From Hevea brasiliensis (Eukaryota > Streptophyta > Magnoliopsida > Malpighiales > Euphorbiaceae), in assembly GCF_030052815.1 (NCBI RefSeq), contig NC_079499.1, positions 102,024,480 through 102,088,479 of the forward strand: 64,000 nt of DNA, written 5' to 3'. The position numbers were made by a program, and so were the translations under genes. Shown in pieces: positions 55,310 to 64,000 of the stretch. A model generated the notes under the pieces. The model was not told where the DNA came from. It saw only the letters and a list, made by a program, of their open reading frames with translations, and did no database searches. The first letter of the stretch is position 1. Every line of letters starts with the position of its first letter.

Positions 55310-56590
55310 ATGGTTGAGGGTGCAATAGACTCCCATTTCTATGGGTTCCCCTGAAAGTAAGGCTTCAACCTCTGCCCATTAACCTTAAATGCTCCTGAGG
55401 TTTCGCTCTACACTTCTACTGCTCCATGTGGAAAAACTTGAGTGACCTTAAAAGGTCCAGACCATCTTGATTTCAGCTTCCCTGGAAAGAGTTTCAACTA
55501 GAGTTGAATAACAGGACAAGATCTCCTTCTTTTATTTCTTTTCTTACTATGCGCCTGTCATGCTATCTTTTGGTTTTATCCTTGAAGATTTTGGCATTTT
55601 CGTATGCATCCTGTCGGATTTCTTCCAACTCATTCAGTTGTAGGAGCCTTTTTTCACCAGCAGCTTTGAGATCAAAGTTTAGGATCTGAATTGCCCAGCA
55701 AACTTTATGCTCAAGTTCAATAAGGAGATGGCAGGATTTTGCATAAACCAGTCGGAAGGGTGTTGTGCCAATTGGGGTTTTATATGCAGTGTGGTATGCC
55801 TATAGTGCATCATCTAACTTCATGCACCAGTCCTTCCTGGATCTGTTTACAGTTTTCTCTAGAATCCGCTTCAGTTCCCTGTTTGAGATTTCTACTGAAC
55901 CACTAGTTTGAGGATGATAAGGTGTGGCCACCTTGTGAGTCACTCCATACTTTTTTAGTAGTGTTTCAAATTGTTGGTTGTAGAAGTGACTTTCTCCATC
56001 GCTGATTATTGCTTGTAGTGTGCCAAATCTTGTGAAGATATTCTTCTTAAGGAACCTTGTGACCACTCTAGCATCGTTGGTTGGTGTGGCTATTACTTCT
56101 ACGCATTTTGACACATAATCAACACTAACCAGAATATACTTGTTTCCATGGGAAGAGGGGAATGGGCCCATGAAGTCTATCCCCCATACATCAAACAATT
56201 CTACCTCAAGTACACCATGCAGTGGCATTTCATTCCTACTTGAAGTGTTACCTATTCTTTGGCATTGATCACAAGCTAGGACAAAGGATCTCACATCTTT
56301 AAACAAATGTGGCCAGTAAAATCCTGCTTGTAAGATCTTGGCTACTATTTTTGAGGTGCCAAAATGTCCTCCATATAGTGATGAATGGCAGTGATGAAGG
56401 ATACTTTCCATATCTTCCTCTGGTATGCATCTTCTTATCAGCCCATCATTACATCTCTTGTACAGTAGAGGTTCCTCCCATGTGTAATATCTCACATCAT
56501 GTAGAAATTTCTTCCTTTGCTGATAAGTCATGTTTGGAGGCAATACCCTGCATACAAGAAAATTAACAAAGTCAGCATAACATGGAGCCT
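55310..56590 (-). pseudogene. Athila integrase (copy 2)
   Basis: The best-preserved copy: 56543-55800 is open for 247 residues with [40 protein letters not shown] and [10 protein letters not shown], so the zinc ligands and DDE residues are present. A TAG at 55797-55799 replaces the Trp codon of copy 1 (ALWAY). The C-terminal domain continues with further breaks to about 55310. Confidence 0.88.
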
Positions 56591-57440
56591 TGGAGAATGC
56601 AAGTAATTACTCATCAGGAAATGAGTCATCAATTGGCAAATCCTCAAAGTCTCTTGTGTACTCCAATTTCAGCCTAGAAAGATGGTCAGCCACTATATTT
56701 TCGGATCCCTTTTTATCCTTGATTTTAAGGTCAAATTCTTGCAAGAGTAAAATCCATCGAATTAGCCTTGGTTTTACTTCCTTCTTGTTCAAAAGGTACC
56801 AGATTGCAGCATGATCTATGAATACAATGACTTTTGACCAAATTAGGTAAGATCTGAAATTGTCTATTACAAACACCACTGCTAGGAATTCCTTCTCTGT
56901 GGTAGCATAATTGATTTGCGCGTCATTGAGTGTCTTGCTAGCATAATAAATGGCATTAAGCTTTTTATCTTTTCTTTGCCCTAGCACCGCTCCAACTACA
57001 AAGTCACTCACATCGTACATCACCTTGAATGGTAGCTCCCAATTTGGTAGCTGCATTATTGGTGCTGAGATCAGGGCTTCTTTGATCCTGTTAAAAGAAA
57101 CAAGGCAATTTTTATCAAAATGAAAGTGAACATCTTGACTTAGCAAGTTGGTAAGTGGCTTAGCTATTTTGAAAAAATCTTTAATGAATCTTCTGTAGAA
57201 CCCTGCATGTCCCAAAAAGCTTTGCACTCCCTTGACTGATGTTGGTGGTGGCATGTTTTCAATGATCTCAATTTTTGCCTTATCAACCTCAATTCCTCTT
57301 TCTGATATCAAATGTCCCAGAACTATACATTCCCTTACCACGAAGTGGCATTTTTCCCAATTTAGGACCAGGTTTGATTCTTCACATCTTTGCAACACTT
57401 TAGATAAATTAGCTAGGCAATCATCAAAAGTAGTTCCATA
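56591..57440 (-). pseudogene. Athila RNase H domain (copy 2)
   Basis: 57398-56607 is open for 263 residues and in the same frame as the integrase, separated only by a TAA at 56604-56606 where copy 1 has Gln (DEQLLAF). RNase H motifs: MYDVSDFVV (catalytic Asp replaced in MCDAS, here YDVSD), [23 protein letters not shown]. This shows copy 2 decayed less than copy 1 in this segment. Confidence 0.87.
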
Positions 57441-58166
57441 AAAACTTCCATGATATTTTCAATTTAATCAGAAAAAATAGCCATTAGGCATCTTTGAAAG
57501 GTAGCAAAGGCATTACAAAGACCAAAAGGCATTCTCATATATGCAAGTGTTCCATAAGGGCAAGTGAATGTGGTCTTTTCTTGGTCTTCTGGGTGAACGG
57601 GAATTTGGAAGAATCCCAAATACCCATCTACATAATAGAAATAAGAGTGTTTTGCTAACCTTTCTAACATTTGGTCAATAAAAGGTAGAGGAAAATAGTC
57701 TTTTCTGGTAGCACTGCTCAATTTCCTATAATATATGCACATTCGCCAACCAGTGACTACCCTAGTAAGGATTAGTTCATTGTTTGCATTTTGGATAACA
57801 GTTGTCCCACCCTTCTTAGGAATTACATGTACTGGACTAACCCATTTACTATCAAAATTTGGGTATATGATACCTGTATCTAATAGTTTCAAAATTTCCT
57901 TCTTAACTACTTCTTTCATGTTTGGGTTAAGTCTTCTTTGGTGCTCAATAGTGGGTTTACTGTTTTCTTCCATGGGTATCCTATGCATGCAAATTGAGGG
58001 GTTGATTCCTTTCAGGTCTTCTATTTTATACCCTATGGCCTTGTTATGGATCCTTAGTTCTCTTAACAAATTTTCCTCTTCTAACTTAGACAGGCTAGCA
58101 TTGATTATAACAGGATATTTAGAGTTTGAGTCTAGAAATGCATACCTTAGTGAGGAGGGGAGAGGT
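57441..58166 (-). pseudogene. Athila reverse transcriptase (copy 2), truncated, active site deleted
   Basis: From the Tat junction at 58166 the frame reads LPSSLRYAFLDSNSKYPVII through GWRMCIYYRKLSSATRKDYF and MPFGLCNAFATFQRCLMAIF. The DYRKLN Asp is Tyr here. About 19 bp are missing after GTTTTTATGGA (near 57446) relative to copy 1, removing the second catalytic Asp and the FSVYG that follows; the deletion lies between two TATGGA repeats still seen in copy 1. Everything N-terminal is missing because the Tat-like LTR begins. Confidence 0.87.
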
Positions 58167-58659
58167 TGTCGCAAGGTATTTTGTGATTACTTGGACGAGC
58201 ACTCATTGAAGTGGGAAAGAGTGAGGAGTCGCCACTTTAATTTTGAGGAAATTAAAGGAAACCATTTGTACAAAAAAAAAGATAAATTAAAAGAAACCAC
58301 TTCAAAAACAGAGATTCTAGGTTCGGGGTCCATATACGGGCGGGGAAGGTGTTAAGCACCCCACCTCGTCCCTCTATGAGGGTAAACAGATTTAACATTA
58401 TGCTCCTCATAAATTAAAATCGAAAGTTAGGGGGGTTAGAATGATGATGTTAATCCCTTTGATAAAAGGGAATATTTGATTTTTCACTGTTTTGGGTTAC
58501 CCAAATACATAAGTACATGAGACGACCCCTAGTGAGTTGGTGTTGTGTTGCGGTTTTTGTTTAGAGGGTTACTTTGCGCATTTTAGTTTGGATTTGAGAG
58601 AATCTGGGTAAAAACTTTTCTCGATCTCTAGGGGTAATCGGTTTAAAGTTCGAGTGAGG

Positions 58660-59085
58660 GATCTCCGATAAGAACTCTCCTCCGATCTCCACACATTTAT
58701 TAAAAATTTTGGTGAGAATCGGATAAGAACTCTCCTCCGATCTTTTTAAATTTTAATTTAGACTTAAGCATGAAGATTCTCAAATAAGAACTCTCCTCCG
58801 ATCTTCGCATATTTATTAAAATTTTGGATTGAGAATCGGATAAGAACTCTTCTCCGATCTTTTTAAGTATTTAATTTTAGAGTTTAAATGGAGGATCTCA
58901 GATAAGAACTCTCCTTCGATCTCCATATATTTATCAAAAATTTTTATTGAGAATCGGATAAGAACTCTCCTCCGATCTCTTTAAGTATTTATTAAAATTT
59001 GATTGAGAATCGGATAAGAACTCTCCTCTGATCTCCTATTTTTTGTTCGAATGAGGATCAAGTAAGAACTCTCCCCTAACCTCTT
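58660..59085 (-). repeat. About 58-bp tandem repeats in the Tat-like LTR
   Basis: Eight units containing AAGAACTCTCCTCCGATCT (with variants) recur every 50-60 bp, at about 58671, 58727, 58786, 58843, 58904, 58960, 59017 and 59066. The reverse unit forms the left array at 2065-2320. Confidence 0.85.
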
Positions 59086-59099
59086 AAAATTTAATTACA

Positions 59100-60730
59100 A
59101 TCATATATCGTAAGAACCTTAGACTAAGGGTTCTGGAATCCGAAGATGCTGGGAACCCGAACGGGGCTTCTCTTAGCCCATTGATACCTTATAGCCGGAG
59201 AGGGGATATCAGACTAAATCTTTTCCAATCTCCTTTATGATCGCCTTACCAGTATCTTTTGGTAGGCGATGTCCGATCTCTTTCGTTTACAGATCTGGGA
59301 TCCAATCTTACCTCGATCCTTATTATACCAGGTTACCTCCTGTTCTTGTTTAGTGATTCGACTTCAAAACTCTTCCTCGGATTTATTATCCAAACTTTTA
59401 TTATTTTAAAGAAACTCTCGTGTTTAAGACACAGTTATCAACCTTTATTAAACTACCTATATGTTACCAGTAACCAGAACACCTATATTTGGAGGTAATA
59501 AGGCCAAGAACAAATAAATAACATGAACTGATGAAATAAAGGTAAACTCAAGAGAATAACTATCTTCATGGTGGCTCTTTAACATAACATAAACTTGACA
59601 AAAATTACGAGCATGAAAATAAAGAAAATAATAAATAAAAAAATGAACACTTAATAAAGCAACGGTCTAGACGCTCACCTGTAGGGAGTTGAATCTATTG
59701 AACTAACTATAGAATCACAAATGTAGTAGAGCTGCGTGCTAACAGTCTAGGGACTAATGCTTGCCTTGAAATAACGAATACCGAGTTAGGATGCAGTCAA
59801 GCCAAAGTGACAGTAACCGGGTTGGAATGAGATTGAGCTTGGAAAATGAAAGGTTGGTATTAAGATGGTGAAGACAAAACAGAAACTGATAGATGGTACC
59901 ACAGAATAATGAACGAACTGAAAATGAAGAGTTTCAGCGTCCAGCACTCTTTTAATGGAAATACTTTAGAAAACTGGTTTCTGAAGTTTTTCTATTTTGA
60001 AAGCTTAAAAATAGCAGAGTAGCAAGACTGAATCAAGTTTCAGAGCCTTTCCACTATAATCACCACCCTTTTTTTTGTCCCCTTCAACAGTTTTCGTGCA
60101 GGTATTTATAGGGAACGGGTGCTCCCAATGAAGGGTCAGGATTTCCCTTGAGGGAGATGGAAGGTTTAGATTTAAAAAGATATAATATGATGTCTGAGAA
60201 TTGAAGAGAATCAAAATGGATGGCTGAGATCCTATTCAGAATATTTATCCTTTCTCTTTTCTAATCCAACGGCTCAAAATTTTCTTGTCATGGGAGATCT
60301 GAGGGCCGGGAATAAAAGGCGCTGGTCCTGTCATCTTCTCTTTGATCCAAGGGTTCCAGGCTTGTCCTAACAAGTAAGATCAACGGTGGAGATTGAGATG
60401 TACAAGACTGCCACGACATGTCCTGACATCTGTCAACAATGTGGGCGATTCTGTAAATGAGGCGTGCGGTTGAGATTTGATCTCGTCTGCAACGCTTTAA
60501 CTACCTCAGCTCTGATTATGACGACAATTATGGGAAGTTGTCTCATCCTCTCCTTGCTTTCTGATCTCCAATTCTTTTCGATCTTTCTAGTACGATCCTT
60601 TTCTGAACTCTCATGCCGGGCTCCTTTCCTGATCTCTCCCATTCTAGAACCTTCCTCTCTATCCGAGTTGCTTCAGTCAAAGCATTTATTCCTTCGGTTA
60701 CTGAGGCATCCGCTTCGATTTCCGCTAGCA
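59100..60730. other. Tat-like LTR body and U3-like region, non-coding
   Basis: No supported gene. A minus-strand TATAAATA lies at about 60107 and TATATATATA on the plus strand at about 60751. The segment 59800-61600 has no counterpart in the left copy. Confidence 0.5.
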
Positions 60731-60747
60731 ATAAATGCTCAGATCCT

Positions 60748-60759
60748 CTCTATATATAT
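60748..60759 (+). promoter_or_regulatory. Plus-strand TATA box, putative promoter of the antisense gene
   Basis: CTATATATATACC is followed by a CT-rich, leader-like tract (TTCTCCTCTTTCCACTTCTC). It points toward the Transposase_28-like/coiled-coil gene and away from the minus-strand LTR TATA box about 640 bp away. Confidence 0.45.
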
Positions 60760-60779
60760 ACCTTCAACGGGGCAACCTT

Positions 60780-61450
60780 CTGCATTTCATTTTCTCCTCT
60801 TTCCACTTCTCACTTTTTCCTATTCTAGCCGCTCCGGCAACAATTCCGGCCATAGCGACTGTTCTTAACCTTTTTCCGATTGTTCACTTTGTTCAACGAC
60901 TGAAAATTTACGACCCCAGTGATCAGAAAATCATAACAACCACATCTGATGACAATGAGAGAATCGGACTAATTCACCGATCTAGATCAAGAACATCGAT
61001 CATGTCAATCTCGAGTCAGTCGACCGATATAATCGGTGAACAGATTTCGGGAGAGAAGACTGCTAATTTCCCTCTTAACATTGGTGACTGCCCTTTGAAG
61101 TTCACCTGGCTCCTCACCACATCGGGCGTCCCGACCGTGGCTCGGTTCAGAGCGATAACATTGACGATGACCTATCCTATCACCATGAGAGTCATAGTCA
61201 CCCCATCTGAGCTGTACATCTATCCGATGTCGATGGCTAGTTTCCTGATCAAACACATCTTTTGATTCAGCCACGAGACTAGGCTTTGACATAGGCCTTT
61301 ACTAGGTAGGATGTACCACCGATCTATAGAGATCACCCAAATGATGTAATCTAACCTTTAGAGGTTCTTAATGATGTAATCCGATCTACTGAGATCGCCC
61401 AAATGATGTAATCTGACCTTTTGGAAATGAAATAAAACTTATTTTAACAA
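60780..61450 (+). other. Leader region with an unassigned open stretch
   Basis: The plus strand is open to a TGA at about 61263, giving a Ser/Thr/Ile-rich 176-residue stretch that I do not recognise; a 95-residue stretch on the opposite strand is equally unrecognised. Two degenerate copies of GATCACCCAAATGATGTAATC (61330, 61396) precede GAAATAAAAC, which could be a poly(A) signal. Coding potential is doubtful. Confidence 0.3.
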
Positions 61451-61629
61451 TTATCATTTAATTACTACATTGGTTATTTTCGATCTCTAATGTACATGTC
61501 CAATCTGGTTCCTAACTGAATAGCCCTTAGCCAATCTGTAATTCCGAACATCTACCTCCATCCGCCGATCTTCAACTAGCCGATCTCCCCTTATTGAAAA
61601 ATTAGAAGAATCGCTTCTTTATTCTGAGG

Positions 61630-61899
61630 AGTAAGATTTTGAACGGTTTTGAGGGTTTCCCACGTAGCTGGCTCCATCTGGGCCCATCAATTCCGAAGCA
61701 TGTTACCCTGAGTAGGGAAGAGGGTGCAATGGTGATGGAGCTAAAGGATCAGGCGGCCACTCAGAAGTTCTCCTGTTTAGATGCAGTGATGGCCGAATTG
61801 CACCATTGGATGATGCAACTGGTTACCGGCGAAGAGCACGGCTTCAGCTCTCTAACCTTGGCCCCGGTATTTTCTACATCTCTAATCTCTGGGCCTTAG
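61630..61899 (+). pseudogene. Transposase_28-like protein, C-terminal fragment
   Basis: It encodes NGFEGFPRSWLHLGPSIPKH and EEGAMVMELKDQAATQKFSC, matching the left copy at about 850-1060 (minus). The N-terminal domain (PLDNFY...QVHPNS in the left copy) is absent, replaced by unrelated sequence upstream. It is followed after a short gap by the coiled-coil part. Confidence 0.65.
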
Positions 61900-61929
61900 C
61901 AAACTCACTGACTCTTTCTTTGTGTTGGT

Positions 61930-62823
61930 ATGGCGAGCGGCGAGGCATCCAAAGAGAGCCAAAAGCGTAAGAGAGAGGTCTCCAAGAAAGTGCGAGAGAT
62001 GAAGCACGCCGAAGCCTCACAGACGCCAAGGCACGATTCAGGAGAGGTGCAGGGAGGCTCATCCTGACCCTCAGGACCACCGATCCCTGAAAGAAAAGCG
62101 GTCCGATCTCCTCCTCGACAAGAAAAACCTCAGCCTCCACTTGCTCCTTCGAGTGTAGAAGGTGGTCCTTCCCAACCTACCACGAGGACCCTTTCTCGCG
62201 GCGCCCAGGTCCTTATTCATTCCTTGGAGAAGAACCGATCGGTACGGGAGAATCCGGGCTTGGCAAAGGTTCTGGGAGCTTCCATATGTCTCCCGGAGGA
62301 TCGGAATAGGCTGACCCAAGGTAGCATCGACGATCTCCTGACCCAGACTATGAGCCTAAGTGTGGAGAGTTTGGTGAACCAGCATATCATCCGGGAAAAG
62401 GCTCATCATTTGAGGCAGGAGATCCAGAAGGCGGGCCAGGATGCAGCTTTTGCCAGAGCCCAACTTTCATCTGCCCGGGAATATATAGCTAAAATTGAGG
62501 GGCGAATGAAATTCTATGAGGGTAAATTGGCCGAGCAGGCTCATGATCTTGAAGAAGCTCGGGTGCTCTAGGCTGCTGATGTCGCTCGCCTTGAAGAACT
62601 TAGAGCGAAAGAAGAAGAGGCAGTGACGAGGGAGGCCAGTGCTTACCTGAACACCCACGGGGACCTTTTGGCCGAGCTCAAGAAGCGTTATCCTGAGGAA
62701 GACTTTTCCTGGATGGAGGACCTGGCTCCCCAAGACGAAGAGGAGAGCGAGGAAGAAGCTGAGGGAGATAGAAAGGGTGAGCGAAATGTAGAACAGGCTG
62801 GGGGTGATCCTCCAGCTAAATGA
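61930..62823 (+). pseudogene. Coiled-coil charged protein of the antisense gene
   Basis: From ATG 61930 the frame reads MASGEASKESQKRKREVSKK, a stop near 62065, a Pro-rich linker, then from 62224 a helical region (SLVNQHIIREKAHHLRQEIQ, AREYIAKIEGRMKFYEGKLA), a TAG near 62569, and an acidic end (EEESEEEAEGDRK) stopping at 62821-62823. Heptad spacing suggests a long coiled coil. Only two stops in about 298 codons. Gag-like or structural roles are possible, but function is unknown. Confidence 0.6.
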
Positions 62824-63640
62824 CTTGTATTTTTTTTACTTTGAAATGAAATGAAATTCTCTCTTTTGTTCAATGACTTGATGAGATCGGAAAGTATCTA
62901 AGTTGTACAGGCGCCTGATTATTTGAACATGTTAGAACATCAAACTTGAAAGCGATTATTAATATATGTATGGGAGGTCGGAAAAACATTACAAGCATGA
63001 GATCAGCCTAAGTCGAGAACAAACACCGAATCGGAACTTAAGATTATTAAAATTGGAAACCTGATTTGAACACTTAAGATTAGAAGTACCATTAAGCCGG
63101 ATTGAAACCTTAACTTTATTAAACGATTATCCACAATATTTATAAAAGGGAGATCGAAAATAAGGCTGGATGGCACGAAGACCTAATACTGATTTGATTT
63201 CCTTTGACGAGAGATCGGAAATGTGATTGACTGGTAAGGAGACTTGATAATTGATTTGAGAGATCGGGAATGAATCACATGTCATGGAGACTTGATACTA
63301 ATGTGATCTCCTTGGGAGATCGAAAATGTGATTGAACTGCGTGGGGACCTAATATTAGTGTGACCTTTTTTTGTTGAGAGATAGGAAAACATTTCGACTA
63401 GATGCGGGATCGGCTTATTTCCTAATCAGGTTACTTGTAACCGAGGAATGTCAGTTGAGGGTCGATTTTCAGAGTTCATTGATTTTGGTGATCGGACAAA
63501 ATATGGTGTCGACAGCTGCCCTTCTTTACATAATTTCTATTGAAGGGAATAAAACTTTCCCATGTAGGAATTATGTAAAGATTCAGACCCATATTTTGGG
63601 CGATTGGATATTAAAACATTGAAACTCAAAATTAAAGTTT
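62824..63640. other. Non-coding Tat-like interior
   Basis: No supported gene. GAGATCGG-type short repeats recur at intervals (62884, 62973, 63152, 63211, 63260) and GGTGTCGACAGCTGCCC lies at 63506. Confidence 0.5.
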
Positions 63641-64000
63641 AGGAAACTAAAACCAACTTAGGTCAATGACCCAGAGGTTGATAACAGGAATTAAATGCTG
63701 AAAATTAAAATCAACTTAGATCAAGGAACCAGAGGTTGATAACAAGAATTTAAATACGAAAAATTAAAATCAACTTAGATCAAGAAATCAGAGGTTGATA
63801 ACAGGAAATTAAAATACTGAAAATTAAAATCAACTTAGATCAAGGAACCAGAGGTTGATAGCAAGAAATTAAAATGCTGAAAATTAAAATCAACTTAGAT
63901 CAAGAAACCAGAGGTTGATAACAAGAATTTAAATGCAAAAAATTAAAATCAACTTAGATCAAGGAACCAGAGATTGATAACAGGAAATTAAAATGCTGAA
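63640..64000 (+). repeat. About 59-bp tandem repeat array, continues past the window
   Basis: At least six units contain AAATCAACTTAGATCAAG and CCAGAGGTTGATAACA, 58-60 bp apart (AGAGGTTGAT at about 63673, 63731, 63790, 63850, 63910, and a variant at 63969). Such arrays are common in Tat/Ogre elements. Confidence 0.9.

Larger units (their letters stand above)
49910..58166 (-). mobile_element. Athila-type element, copy 2 (minus), 5' part missing
   Basis: The 3' LTR is at 49910-51524 and the interior runs to 58166, where a Tat-like LTR begins. It is closely related to copy 1 and shares ORF-1, palindrome arrays and the poly-G tract. Gag, protease, primer site and 5' LTR are absent up to the window edge. 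It sits in Copia gag; the flank TTTGT (49905-49909) should recur beyond the missing end. Confidence 0.9.
58167..64000 (-). mobile_element. Tat/Ogre-like element, LTR-bearing end (minus), runs off the window
   Basis: On the minus strand the LTR ends TGCGACA at 58167, directly abutting Athila RT sequence. Going to higher coordinates: GTGGCGACTCC motif (about 58236), repeat array, a block homologous to left positions 1495-1850 (59440-59790), a minus-strand TATAAATA near 60107 that fits the LTR promoter, then a plus-strand gene (61630-62823) and a tandem array at the edge. I infer the 3' end of a minus-strand Tat-like element with its antisense ORF. The LTR start was not fixed. Confidence 0.65.

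Noticed and set aside
60464..60868. 134-residue plus-strand ORF as a gene
   Set aside because: It overlaps the LTR U3-like region and both TATA boxes, has low-complexity Ser/Leu composition and no recognisable domain.
63640..64000. CRISPR array
   Set aside because: Repeats are directly adjacent, degenerate and without unique spacers, in an evident plant retroelement context.
1..64000. Host protein-coding gene
   Set aside because: Every region of appreciable length is assigned to a retroelement or its LTR; no remaining ORF shows a host family pattern.

Overview
The window reads as plant genomic DNA, most likely from a dicot, made almost entirely of nested, decayed LTR retrotransposons. I see no host gene, tRNA, rRNA or CRISPR array. 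Athila-type elements with a tRNA-Asp-like primer site, Tekay/Del-type chromovirus pol, a SIRE-like Copia element with a third ORF, Tat/Ogre-type LTRs with an antisense ORF, and a TRIM all point to a large repeat-rich plant genome. I cannot name the species.

Layout, outermost to innermost. (1) Base layer: one minus-strand Copia element. Its 3' LTR fragment lies at 2754-3170, its third ORF is split between 3600-4334 and 39334-39836, its spacer is 39837-42087, and its gag-pol is 45272-49909. The 5' end is not in the window. (2) The Copia third ORF is interrupted by solo LTR A (plus, 4335-39333, target duplication TGGAG). (3) A is interrupted 36 bp before its end by solo LTR B of the same family (minus, 7712-39292, CCTTG). 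(4) B is interrupted by a full-length Tekay-type element (plus, 9664-38153, ACCCT/ATCCT). (5) The Tekay 5' LTR is interrupted by a full-length Athila element (plus, 12393-29024, ATTTT). (6) The Athila 3' part carries solo LTR C (21855-25582, TCCTT) and a 392-bp TRIM (26189-26580, ATGTT). Elsewhere the Copia element holds solo LTR D (42088-45271, ATAAC/ATCAC) and, in gag, a second Athila (minus, from 49910). That Athila is cut at 58166 by a minus-strand Tat-like element running off the right edge. The left edge (1-2753) is the end of a plus-strand Tat-like element, so two inverted Tat ends bracket the window.

All coding regions are pseudogenes. Comparing the two Athila copies shows Gln and Trp codons turned into stops, as expected for decay of methylated silenced DNA, and both Athila reverse transcriptases are broken in the same catalytic motif by different lesions.

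Three features stand out. First, six related LTRs (A, B, C, D and both Tekay LTRs) share donor-like and acceptor-like sequences about 1.7-2.2 kb apart, suggesting an intron inside the LTR. Second, the Athila elements carry clusters of a near-palindrome (TACACGG-N-CCGTGTA) in two places, upstream of the LTR TATA box and upstream of a second TATA box 68-69 bp before the ATHILA ORF-1 gene. Third, the Tat-like ends carry an antisense gene for a Transposase_28-like and coiled-coil protein.
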